The translations under genes and the position numbers were made by a program. From an uncultured Desulfurellaceae bacterium (GTDB taxonomy: Bacteria > Campylobacterota_A > Desulfurellia > Desulfurellales > Hippeaceae): a DNA stretch of 7,378 bases. The notes under the pieces are model-generated. The model saw only the letters and a program-made list of their open reading frames with translations, was not told where the DNA came from and searched no databases. Below are positions 1 through 6,967 of the stretch, one piece after another; within the stretch, counting starts at the first letter, position 1, and each line of letters starts with the position of its first letter. The stretch is from contig CAJXLZ010000049.1 in assembly GCA_913056505.1 (NCBI GenBank), positions 1 through 7,378 of the forward strand, read 5' to 3'.

Positions 1-701
1 AGCGTATAAAAAATAGTAAATACAAACCCCATATGTATGCCAGATACAGATAGAATATGCGCCGTTTGCGTATTGATAAAAATGTGCTTAATCTGCGATC
101 TGTTGCGTGAATCACCAAACAGTGCATTTTGTGTAAAAATATAATTTTTCCTGTTTAAAAAATAGTAAAATTCTTTTTCTATCGATAGCCTATATGCATT
201 AACAAAAGAGATTAAAGATTTAGATTGCTTTTTTTTAATGTCGTATGCAAATCCGTAAAATCTAACATTTTTCGATATAAGATAGTTTCTAAAACCTCTA
301 TTTTTTAATTTGGATAGAGGAAACAGGTGGGATTTAAAACTGATACTGTCTCCTATATTTAAATTATCATACAATTTGGATGCAAATAGATAATAAGATC
401 TATTTTGAGATTTTACTAACAAATTCAGAGACCTGTTTTGCCTTAAATCATATATGGTGCCGCCAATTACATTGCTTTTTGGAACCTCTGTAATTTTGCT
501 ATGAGGATAATGAAATAATAGCGTTGATATTAAAATACATATACATAAAAGGGTTACCTTTATATCTATAAATGCAGAAAAAACAAGCAGTAATAAAAAT
601 ACAGGCCATAGAAAGTTATGCTGAAAAAACAAAAAAAGACCTACTAAAGATAAAAATACAAAAAAGAAAGGATAATCGTAGAAATAATCCCTTACATTCA
701 T
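1..701 (-). CDS. comEC: ComEC/Rec2 DNA uptake channel protein, N-terminal part (3' end beyond left edge)
   Basis: ComEC is the inner-membrane channel that carries single-stranded DNA into the cytoplasm during natural transformation. The frame stays open from an ATG at 701-699 to the left edge, giving 233 residues and no stop, so this is the front part of a larger gene. Residues about 11-63 form three closely spaced hydrophobic segments. Residues about 70-155 fit the soluble OB-like domain, including FPLSKLKNRGFRNYLISKNV, the counterpart of the family's 'NPG.FDY..YL...GI' stretch. ALFGDSR (193-199) and HILSVSGIHMG (215-225) match the family's 'LLLGD' and 'HLLAISGLHVG' signatures, which open the competence domain. 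The start overlaps the upstream MEMO stop as ATGA, implying translational coupling; no separate Shine-Dalgarno is evident. The C-terminal channel helices, and any metallo-beta-lactamase-like domain, lie outside the window. The identification rests on motifs and layout and is firm for the family. Confidence 0.88.
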   Translation of the reverse strand, partial: MNVRDYFYDYPFFFVFLSLVGLFLFFQHNFLWPVFLLLLVFSAFIDIKVTLLCICILISTLLFHYPHSKITEVPKSNVIGGTIYDLRQNRSLNLLVKSQNRSYYLFASKLYDNLNIGDSISFKSHLFPLSKLKNRGFRNYLISKNVRFYGFAYDIKKKQSKSLISFVNAYRLSIEKEFYYFLNRKNYIFTQNALFGDSRNRSQIKHIFINTQTAHILSVSGIHMGFVFTIFYT

Positions 702-1501
702 TCTATAATTATGGCAGCATACCCCACAACATGGTCATAATCCCCATTGACTTCTCCACTTGTTCTATGCTCTATCAATTCTGCCTTTTTTGCACCTAAA
801 TCTTTGGAAGCCACAATGGCAGTATATGCACATGCAATGCCGCACATAGATATATTAAATCTTTCTGTAGTGTTAAGAAGGCCGTCCTCATCGAGCTGCT
901 CTATCTTTTCAATAGCCATTCTGTCCTTTTTTAGGGTTGTTTCCTCATCTTCATAGTGGTTCATATCGCTGCTTACGACAATAAGGATATTTTTATGTGA
1001 GTGTTTTATGAAGCTGGATATAGTATGGCCGAGTTGAGAGAGTCTCTTTGAATCAAGTGTTCCTATTACTATAGGGACGACCTTGTAACCATGAGGTGAT
1101 ATATAATCTATGAAGGGCAGTTGTACCTCAATGCTGTGTTCATTTATGTGAGCGTAAGCATCTATTTCAGCAGAACTATTGGCTATTATGTAATCTACAG
1201 CCTCATCATCAGTCTTAACGGCGCCATAGGGCATATTAAATTCACCTTCAAAAACGGATATAGCTGCACCAAGTCCTGTATGATTAGGGCCCAAAATAAT
1301 ATAGGTATCATAACTTTCAAGCCTGCTGTACACTTTGGCCGCAACTGCACCTGAATATATATATCCTGCATGGGGTACCATAATAGCGATGGGTGAAATT
1401 TTATTCTCTTTACTACCCATCACATCGTCTAAATAACTTTTTAAGTCAGGCAGACTACCCGGATAGAATGATCCGGCTGCAATGGCATCTCTAACTATCA
1501 T
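698..1501 (-). CDS. amrB: MEMO-family protein (AmmeMemoRadiSam system protein B)
   Basis: The 267-residue product belongs to the MEMO1 family, a fold related to LigB-type ring-opening dioxygenases; its bacterial biochemical role is unsettled. Family signatures appear in order: AAGSFYPG (8-15), VPHAGYIYSG (42-51), GPNHTG (71-76), EHSIEVQLPF (121-130), SSDMNHYE (177-184), MCGIACAYTAI (219-229) and HRTSGE (245-250). H44, H74 and C220 line up with the metal-binding His-His-Cys set described for human MEMO1, so this copy looks intact. Length is normal for the family. The ATG directly follows the stop of the small upstream gene (TAGATG, no gap), with only a weak GAG nine bases upstream, so it probably depends on coupling. 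In many genomes this protein is encoded with an AMMECR1-domain protein and a radical SAM enzyme; neither is seen here, and comEC follows instead. The family call is firm, the function is not. Confidence 0.93.
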   Translation of the reverse strand: MIVRDAIAAGSFYPGSLPDLKSYLDDVMGSKENKISPIAIMVPHAGYIYSGAVAAKVYSRLESYDTYIILGPNHTGLGAAISVFEGEFNMPYGAVKTDDEAVDYIIANSSAEIDAYAHINEHSIEVQLPFIDYISPHGYKVVPIVIGTLDSKRLSQLGHTISSFIKHSHKNILIVVSSDMNHYEDEETTLKKDRMAIEKIEQLDEDGLLNTTERFNISMCGIACAYTAIVASKDLGAKKAELIEHRTSGEVNGDYDHVVGYAAIIIE

Positions 1502-1774
1502 CTATTTTTTCTCAATATTGTGCTTTATGTAATCTTTTAAGTCTTCAATATCCTTTTTTGTAGCAAAACCCAGATCTTCAGCTGCCTGCTTAACATCTTT
1601 GTATAAAATGTTTTGTACGTACTTTTTTTTGTCGTCAATATCCTCCTTTACAGCCTCAAATACAGTTTTATCCTTTGCCTCTTTTTTGCCCTCATTGATG
1701 AGATTTATTACACGTTTTTCCACATCTTTTTTTATGCCCATACCCAGATATATAAATTCACTTAAAATACCCAT
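1502..1774 (-). CDS. small helical phasin-like protein
   Basis: This gene encodes a 90-residue, lysine- and glutamate-rich, cysteine-free protein that should be almost entirely helical. It has a short hydrophobic N-terminus (MGILSEFIYLGMGI), a charged helical middle, and a C-terminal stretch LGFATKKDIEDLKDYI (about residues 67-82). The order 'short apolar lead, charged helix, LG.(P/A)T+.DIE.L' resembles small phasin-superfamily or polyhydroxyalkanoate granule-associated-like proteins, in which that last element precedes a coiled coil. No PHA synthesis gene is visible nearby, so a granule role is not implied. The ATG at 1774 is preferred over an in-frame GTG at 1780, because the GTG lies inside the Shine-Dalgarno AAAGGAGGTG (1787-1778). 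It is the first gene after a good promoter and abuts the MEMO gene with no gap. Family assignment is tentative; the existence of the gene is well supported. Confidence 0.8.
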   Translation of the reverse strand: MGILSEFIYLGMGIKKDVEKRVINLINEGKKEAKDKTVFEAVKEDIDDKKKYVQNILYKDVKQAAEDLGFATKKDIEDLKDYIKHNIEKK

Positions 1775-1777
1775 AAC

Positions 1778-1787
1778 CACCTCCTTT
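1778..1787 (-). promoter_or_regulatory. strong Shine-Dalgarno of the small phasin-like gene
   Basis: On the minus strand AAAGGAGGTG is followed by GTT and then the ATG at 1774-1772. This is the closest match to the anti-Shine-Dalgarno sequence in the window, and the spacing to that ATG is ideal. It rules against the in-frame GTG at 1780-1778, which lies within the site itself. Confidence 0.85.
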
Positions 1788-1805
1788 GCATAAGTATCTA
1801 CTTAA

Positions 1806-1834
1806 AATATAGTTTCACATTAGGAGTTTATCAA
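1806..1834 (-). promoter_or_regulatory. sigma-70-type promoter for the phasin-like/MEMO/comEC unit
   Basis: Reading the minus strand, the -35 hexamer TTGATA lies at 1834-1829, followed by a 17-base spacer and the -10 hexamer TATATT at 1811-1806. Each hexamer matches the consensus at five of six positions and the spacing is optimal. Transcription would be expected to begin near 1799, leaving a leader of about 25 bases before the ATG at 1774 with the Shine-Dalgarno inside it. It sits in the only gene-free gap of the window (1775-1840). The match is seen directly; activity is inferred. Confidence 0.7.
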
Positions 1835-1840
1835 GTGCAA

Positions 1841-4432
1841 TTAAATAAATTTCTCTATTTTGTCAATAATACTATCCAATTTTTCTATTTTAATTAAATG
1901 CCCGCCACCTTGGGCAAATTCAGCCTTGCCACCACCTTTGCCTGCAATATGGGGCAAGATGTTATGAAGGACATCGTTTGCTTTAAATTGTTCAATGCAG
2001 TCTTTTGTTACCATTACGATAACATCTATCTTATCATCCCGTATATTAAAAATAATAACGATACCGGATTTTATCTTTGCTTTTACTTGATCCCCTACAT
2101 TTCTCATTTGCGCAGCGTCGGCGCCCATTAATTTATCCGCATAAATATTGCAATTGTGGTATTTGCGCACATTATTCTTATTGAAGGTAAATGCAAAACT
2201 ACTTTTGTTTTCTTTGCTTTTTAGTTCATCTATTCTGTTTGCTAAATTATCGATGCCTACAGAAAGTTTATTTGAGATCTCTCTTAATACATTTTCTATT
2301 TTTCTGACATATTCATAGGCATCTATACCCACCTTAGCCTCTATTCTTCTTACGCCCTTTGATAGTGCAGATTCAGATATTATCTTGAACAGTCCTATTT
2401 CACCGGAAAATTTCACATGTGTGCCACCGCATAGCTCTTTACTGACATTGCCTACAGATACAACCCTAACTATATCTGAGTATCTCTCATCAAAGAGTGC
2501 TATAGCGCCTGTTTTCATAGCCTCATCTATGCCCATAACCTCCGTAATAACGGGGTAGTTTTCCAAAATCCAATTGTTGACCATTACCTCAATGCTGTGT
2601 AGCTCTTGGTTTGTTAATTTTGAAAAATGGGTAAAATCAAATCTTAACCGTGATGATTCAACCAAAGAACCAGCTTGCCTTACATGTTTCCCAAGTACAT
2701 TTCTTAGTGCAGCATCAAGCAGGTGTGTTGCTGTATGGTGACGTGCAATATCCTTTCTTTTAACTATATTTATTCTTAAATTATACTCCTTGCCGATTTC
2801 AAATTCACCCTCTAAAACGCTGACTTTATGGACAAACAGATTGCCGTCAAAATATTTCTTTACATCTTCGACAAAGGCTTTTGAATTTTCATCAAAAATA
2901 AACCCTGTGTCCGATACCTGTCCGCCGCTTTCGGCATAGAATGGTGTTTTATCAAATACACAGTAGTATTCTCCCCGTCCGGCTCTATTTACAACCTTTT
3001 CGTTTTTATCAATAATAGCATCAAGCTTTGATCTTATCTCGAATTTTTCATACCCTACAAATGTTGTGGTCCCAACTGTTTTATAAACACTTGCTAAGGT
3101 GTCCGATATAGAAACCTCATCAGTTCCCTTCCAGTTTGCCTTAGACATCTTTCTTTGTTTTTTAAGCATTTCATTAAATACATCTATATCCACACTAAAA
3201 CCGTTTTCTTTGGCTATATCGAGCGTTAAATCAATAGGAAAACCGTATGTGTCATAGAGCTTGAATGCCTGTTTTCCATCTATAATTTTGTTAGAAGATT
3301 TTTCGAAAAGTTCATTTAATATTTTAAGCCCATCTTCAAGCGTTTCGAAGAATTGATTTTCTTCATTCTTTACAATATTTACAATCATATCTCTGTTTTG
3401 AACTAATTCAGGGTAGACACTACCCATCGTAGCATTAACAGAATCAATAAACTTGTGCAAAAAAGGCTCTTTCGCCCCAAGTTTCTTGCCAAAACGCATA
3501 GCACGTCTCATAATCTTTCTTAATACATAGCCTCTGCCCTCTTTATCCGGCAAAACACCGTCAGCTATTAGAAAATCAGTAGCCCGCAGATGGTCGGATA
3601 TAACACGTATTCCTACATCATTTTTTGCATCCTCTCCATACTTGATTGAAAAATAGTTGCTAACATCGTTTATTATATTTTCAAATAGATCCGTATCAAA
3701 ATTGCTGTGGACACCCTGCAAAACAGCAGCAACGCGTTCAAGCCCAAGCCCTGTATCAATGCTGGGCTTCGGCAAAGGGCTTAGGTTGCCATCTTTATCC
3801 CTGTTGTACTGCATAAAAACCAAGTTCCAGAGTTCCAAATATCTGTCGCAATCGCATTCAATAGAACACTCCGATCTGCCGCATCCTACGCCTTCGCCCT
3901 GGTCTATGTGAATTTCAGAGCAGCCCCCGCAGGGTCCTGTATCGCCCATAGACCAAAAGTTTTCTTTCGCGCCCATTCTGACAATCCTCGATGAGGGCAC
4001 ATGCTCCTGTTTATTCCATATATTAAAAGCTTCATCATCATCTTGAAAAACCGTTACCCAAAGTTTATTCTTATTAATGCCCAGAATCTTGGTAATAAAT
4101 TCCCAGCCGAAATGAATTGCATCGTTTTTAAAGTAATCTCCGAATGAAAAATTGCCGAGCATCTCAAAAAATGTATGATGACGGGCAGTATATCCGACAT
4201 TCTCCAAATCATTATGTTTTCCGCCTGCTCTTACACATTTTTGACAGCTTGCAGCGCGCACATAATCTCGTTTTTCCTTGCCCAAAAAAGTATCCTTGAA
4301 CTGCACCATACCTGCATTCACAAAGAGCAGACTGGGGTCATTTTTAGGAACAAGCGGCGCACTCCCCACTATTGTATGCCCTCTATCCTTAAAATAATTT
4401 AAGAACGCATCTCTTATCTCATAGGATTTCAT
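1841..4432 (-). CDS. alaS: alanine--tRNA ligase
   Basis: AlaS charges tRNA-Ala with alanine in the cytoplasm and hydrolyses mischarged Ser- and Gly-tRNA-Ala. The 863-residue product is full length for the family (usually about 870-880). The class II catalytic core occupies roughly residues 1-240, with GSAPLVPKNDPSLLFVNAGM near 23-42 and ARHHTFFEMLGNFSFGDYF (83-101). A Cys-rich insert (CGGCSEIH near 168-175, then CGRSECSIECDCDRYLELWN to 203) is common in many bacterial AlaS. The tRNA-recognition helical domain follows. The editing domain carries the zinc ligands H566 and H570 (HTATH) plus C668 and H672 (CGGTH). The C-Ala domain ends with GKGGGK (831-836) and AQGGG (840-844). All key residues are present, so the enzyme should be functional. 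The ATG abuts the recX stop (TAAATG), and AAGGAGA eight bases upstream lies within the end of recX. A recX-alaS neighbourhood is common in bacteria. Confidence 0.98.
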   Translation of the reverse strand: MKSYEIRDAFLNYFKDRGHTIVGSAPLVPKNDPSLLFVNAGMVQFKDTFLGKEKRDYVRAASCQKCVRAGGKHNDLENVGYTARHHTFFEMLGNFSFGDYFKNDAIHFGWEFITKILGINKNKLWVTVFQDDDEAFNIWNKQEHVPSSRIVRMGAKENFWSMGDTGPCGGCSEIHIDQGEGVGCGRSECSIECDCDRYLELWNLVFMQYNRDKDGNLSPLPKPSIDTGLGLERVAAVLQGVHSNFDTDLFENIINDVSNYFSIKYGEDAKNDVGIRVISDHLRATDFLIADGVLPDKEGRGYVLRKIMRRAMRFGKKLGAKEPFLHKFIDSVNATMGSVYPELVQNRDMIVNIVKNEENQFFETLEDGLKILNELFEKSSNKIIDGKQAFKLYDTYGFPIDLTLDIAKENGFSVDIDVFNEMLKKQRKMSKANWKGTDEVSISDTLASVYKTVGTTTFVGYEKFEIRSKLDAIIDKNEKVVNRAGRGEYYCVFDKTPFYAESGGQVSDTGFIFDENSKAFVEDVKKYFDGNLFVHKVSVLEGEFEIGKEYNLRINIVKRKDIARHHTATHLLDAALRNVLGKHVRQAGSLVESSRLRFDFTHFSKLTNQELHSIEVMVNNWILENYPVITEVMGIDEAMKTGAIALFDERYSDIVRVVSVGNVSKELCGGTHVKFSGEIGLFKIISESALSKGVRRIEAKVGIDAYEYVRKIENVLREISNKLSVGIDNLANRIDELKSKENKSSFAFTFNKNNVRKYHNCNIYADKLMGADAAQMRNVGDQVKAKIKSGIVIIFNIRDDKIDVIVMVTKDCIEQFKANDVLHNILPHIAGKGGGKAEFAQGGGHLIKIEKLDSIIDKIEKFI

Positions 4433-4885
4433 TTAAAATTTCTCCTTATATTTATCAAATAGTTTGCTTACTGTGTCGTATTCAAAACCCCGCCTAAGCA
4501 TATATGAAAACAGTTTCTGTTTATAATTCTTATCTTTTTTAATATCTTTTGCGCGCTTTAGAAAAATAATATCTGCAAATTTACTCTCATCAAACGAACC
4601 AAGAACCCTATTAATAATATTTTCTGACAATCCCTTTAGTTTCATATTATATGCAATCCCTTTTTTCCCGTATCCTCTTTTTGATTTAAAAAACAGAAAA
4701 TTTTCAGCGAATCTTTCATCATTTATAAATTTTAATGACTTAAGTTTTGACACAATATCATCTATATTCTCATCGTTAAATTTTTTATGTTTCAATCTGT
4801 TTCTTATCTCAAATTCCGTGTAATCTTTTTTATTTAAAATTTTTATAGCATATTCGAGTCCAGATTTGAAATCGTCCATTATCAC
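4433..4885 (-). CDS. recX: RecX, regulator of RecA
   Basis: RecX binds the RecA filament and modulates, usually inhibits, its recombinase and coprotease activity. The 150-residue, Lys- and Phe-rich protein shows the family's tandem three-helix repeats at about 9-50, 55-95 and 100-148. The hallmark element is in the first-to-second repeat linker, FINDERFA (53-60), followed by RGYGKKGI (70-77), matching 'ldDerFA' and 'r..G...I' of the family. Length is typical. Two starts are possible: a GTG at 4885-4883 overlapping the upstream pilT stop as GTGA, or an ATG at 4879-4877 two bases beyond that stop, giving 148 residues. Neither has a Shine-Dalgarno, so translation probably depends on coupling with pilT. 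Location one gene downstream of recA supports the call beyond sequence resemblance, which is always weak in this family. Confidence 0.93.
   Translation of the reverse strand: MIMDDFKSGLEYAIKILNKKDYTEFEIRNRLKHKKFNDENIDDIVSKLKSLKFINDERFAENFLFFKSKRGYGKKGIAYNMKLKGLSENIINRVLGSFDESKFADIIFLKRAKDIKKDKNYKQKLFSYMLRRGFEYDTVSKLFDKYKEKF
4441..4447 (-). promoter_or_regulatory. Shine-Dalgarno of alaS inside recX
   Basis: AAGGAGA on the minus strand lies eight bases before the alaS ATG at 4432 and within the last codons of recX. It supports the ATG at 4432 as the true start, and ribosome loading of its own for alaS despite the zero-gap junction. Confidence 0.7.
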
Positions 4886-5955
4886 ATAATGCCGCGCATC
4901 TTGAGTTGCAGATCGCTCGGGTTTGAAGCATATTCCAATGCTTTATCCTTTGTAATTAATTTCAAATTGAATAGATCTATTAATGACTGATCAAAACTTT
5001 GTGTTCCATAAGTTTCTCTATTCATTTCAATAGAACGTTTTATGTCGCTCTCTGTCCTTTTGCTGTCTTTAATGGCGTCGCGTATAAAATCCGAAGCAAC
5101 CATTACTTCAACAGCCGGCACCATCCCTGATCCATCAGCTCTCTCAATCAATCGTTGCGATATAACAGCCTCTATTGTGCCTGACAACTGAATTCTGATC
5201 TGCTGCTGTTCATCGAGAGGAAAAGATGATATTATCCTGTTTACCGTTTCAACCGCATCAACTGTATGAAGTGTTGACATAACAAGGTGACCTGTTTCCA
5301 CCGCCTCAATTGCCGTACTTATAGTTTCCCTGTCCCTCATTTCTCCTATTAGTATAACATCCGGATCCTCGCGCAGGGCACCCTTAAGGCCACTTGCAAA
5401 ATCGATTGTATCATATCCCACCTGTCTTTGTATTATAGAGGATTGTTCATCTTTGTGAAGATATTCAATGGGGTCTTCTATCGTTATTATATTTTTCTTC
5501 TTTGTTTTATTAATAATACCAATCATAGATGCAAGTGTGGTGGTTTTCCCGCTGCCTGTTATGCCGGTAACAAGCACAAGCCCTCTTGGACGCAATGATA
5601 TTTTTTTGACAACCTTGGGTAAATTTAACGACTCAATAGACGGTATATCATATGGTATATATCTAAAAACAGCTGCCAGCGTTCCCCTTTGATAAAAAAC
5701 ATTTACCCTGAATCTTCCGACACCAGAAACGCCGTATCCAATATCTATCTGCTTCTCTACTTCCAATTTTTTAAGCATATAGTCATTTAAATTCAAATCG
5801 GACAATAAACTCTCAAAATCTTTTTTTGTTAGGGTATCTAAATTTGATCTTTCTATATTGCCCATTATCCTAAAAAGAGGAGCAGATCCGGTTTTAAGAT
5901 GCACATCTGAAGCCTTTAATTCCACACTCTTTTTTAATATATCATTTAGTTTCAC
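4882..5955 (-). CDS. pilT: PilT-family type IV pilus retraction ATPase
   Basis: PilT is the cytoplasmic hexameric ATPase that powers disassembly of type IV pili, driving twitching and, in competent bacteria, retraction that brings in DNA. The 357-residue protein has the family's N-terminal PAS-like domain with KASDVHLKTG (14-23). The Walker A is GITGSGKTT (131-139), the Asp box is IEDPIEYLH (159-167), the Walker B is DPDVILIGEMRD (197-208) and the His box is TGHLVMSTLHT (221-231). The C-terminal counterpart of the AIRNLIRE retraction motif is DFIRDAIKDSKRTE (about 289-302), which favours PilT over assembly ATPases of the PilB type. Pilus ATPases of the PilU type remain possible. The start is GTG at 5955-5953, 14 bases inside recA, chosen because AGGAGA (5969-5964) is correctly spaced and the next in-frame Met is residue 31. 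No other pilus gene is in the window. All catalytic motifs are intact. Confidence 0.93.
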   Translation of the reverse strand: MKLNDILKKSVELKASDVHLKTGSAPLFRIMGNIERSNLDTLTKKDFESLLSDLNLNDYMLKKLEVEKQIDIGYGVSGVGRFRVNVFYQRGTLAAVFRYIPYDIPSIESLNLPKVVKKISLRPRGLVLVTGITGSGKTTTLASMIGIINKTKKKNIITIEDPIEYLHKDEQSSIIQRQVGYDTIDFASGLKGALREDPDVILIGEMRDRETISTAIEAVETGHLVMSTLHTVDAVETVNRIISSFPLDEQQQIRIQLSGTIEAVISQRLIERADGSGMVPAVEVMVASDFIRDAIKDSKRTESDIKRSIEMNRETYGTQSFDQSLIDLFNLKLITKDKALEYASNPSDLQLKMRGIM

Positions 5956-6967
5956 TATTCTCTTCTCCTGTTTTACTAAAACAATTTAATTTTTCTCTTA
6001 GTTCTTTCTCCAAAGGTTCAAGCAGGTCATTTCTCGAAGCCAAAAAATCCCTTGCATTCTCTTTCCCTTGGCCAAGCCTCTCTGTACCATATGAAAACCA
6101 TGAGCCGCTTTTTTCCACTATGCCATATTTAACACCCAAATCTAACATATCTCCTATTTTATCTATGCCCTTTCCATATATTATGTCGAATTCCGCCTCT
6201 TTAAAAGGGGGCGCAACCTTATTTTTAACAACCTTTATTTTGGTATGCGTTCCCACAATATCATCTTTCTGTTTGATTAAGGCACCGGATTTTCTTATAT
6301 CAATTCTAATCGTTGAATAAAACTTAAGCGCATTACCGCCGGTTGTAGTTTCTGGATTTCCAAACATAACACCTATTTTCATTCTTATTTGATTTAAAAA
6401 TATTACGGCTGTGTTGGATTTATTTATAGCACCTGAGAGCTTTCTCAATGCCTGGCTCATAAGTCTTGCCTGAAGACCCATATGTGAATCGCCCATATCG
6501 CCCTCTATCTCTGCCTGAGGCACTAAAGCTGCGACAGAATCGATTATGGCTATATCAACAGCATTGCTACGTATAAGGGTATCAACAATTTCCAAAGCCT
6601 GTTCGCCTGAATCGGGTTGGCTGATAAGTAGATTATCAACATCAACCCCAAGGTTCTTAGCGTAAGATACATCCAGCGCATGCTCTGCATCCACAAACGC
6701 AGCTATGCCGCCCATCTTTTGTGCACTAGCAGCACAATGAAGTGCAAGTGTTGTTTTCCCGCTTGATTCAGGGCCGTAAATCTCGGTAACCCTGCCGCGT
6801 GGAATACCGCACACACCTAAAGCATTATCGATTGACAGAATTCTTGTAGGGATAACATCGATATCCACTGCACTTTTTTCACCCAACCTCATCAGCGAAC
6901 CTTTCCCGAATGCCTTTTCTATTTTTGATATAGCCATATTCAAAGAATTGAGTTTTTTTTCATCCAT
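5942..6967 (-). CDS. recA: RecA recombinase
   Basis: RecA forms ATP-dependent filaments on single-stranded DNA, carries out strand exchange, and acts as coprotease for LexA-type repressors. The 341-residue protein is near the usual 340-355. The Walker A is GPESSGKTT (65-73), the catalytic glutamate is in DAEHALD (E95), and the Walker B is DIAIIDSVAAL (138-148). DNA-binding loop L1 spans EIEGDMGDSHMG (about 153-164) and loop L2 spans MFGNPETTTGGNALK (201-215). The C-terminus ends in a short acidic tail, as is usual. C53 in ALGVCGIPRGR replaces the glycine most family members carry there. No intein is present. The ATG at 6967 has GGGAG six bases upstream and overlaps the thpR end by eight bases. 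An A8 run lies in codons 3-5. No clear LexA-type operator is seen just upstream, which is coding sequence; the operon promoter should lie outside the window. Confidence 0.99.
   Translation of the reverse strand: MDEKKLNSLNMAISKIEKAFGKGSLMRLGEKSAVDIDVIPTRILSIDNALGVCGIPRGRVTEIYGPESSGKTTLALHCAASAQKMGGIAAFVDAEHALDVSYAKNLGVDVDNLLISQPDSGEQALEIVDTLIRSNAVDIAIIDSVAALVPQAEIEGDMGDSHMGLQARLMSQALRKLSGAINKSNTAVIFLNQIRMKIGVMFGNPETTTGGNALKFYSTIRIDIRKSGALIKQKDDIVGTHTKIKVVKNKVAPPFKEAEFDIIYGKGIDKIGDMLDLGVKYGIVEKSGSWFSYGTERLGQGKENARDFLASRNDLLEPLEKELREKLNCFSKTGEENSETK
5964..5969 (-). promoter_or_regulatory. Shine-Dalgarno deciding the GTG start of pilT
   Basis: AGGAGA on the minus strand lies within the last codons of recA, about nine bases before the GTG at 5955. 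It supports that unusual start and the 14-base overlap with recA. Confidence 0.65.

Noticed and set aside
572..799. Plus-strand open frame of 75 codons
   Set aside because: It lies across the start of comEC and the end of the MEMO gene on the other strand, shows no family motif and has no Shine-Dalgarno. It is a shadow frame.
1124..1139. A 16-base sequence shared exactly with 2585-2600 (tacctcaatgctgtgt)
   Set aside because: Both copies encode the peptide HSIEV with the same codons, in the MEMO gene and in alaS. The match is explained by coding content and is not flanked by further similarity.
1778..1780. GTG start two codons upstream for the small phasin-like gene
   Set aside because: The GTG is part of the Shine-Dalgarno sequence itself, and the ATG at 1774 has correct spacing.
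1816..1837. Possible inverted repeat CACTTG...AATGTG near the -35 hexamer
   Set aside because: Only three outer pairs match before mismatches appear, and no T run follows, so it is neither a terminator nor a convincing operator.
3657..3911. Plus-strand open frame of 84 codons inside alaS
   Set aside because: It lies entirely antisense to the conserved AlaS catalytic core, with no motif or ribosome binding site.
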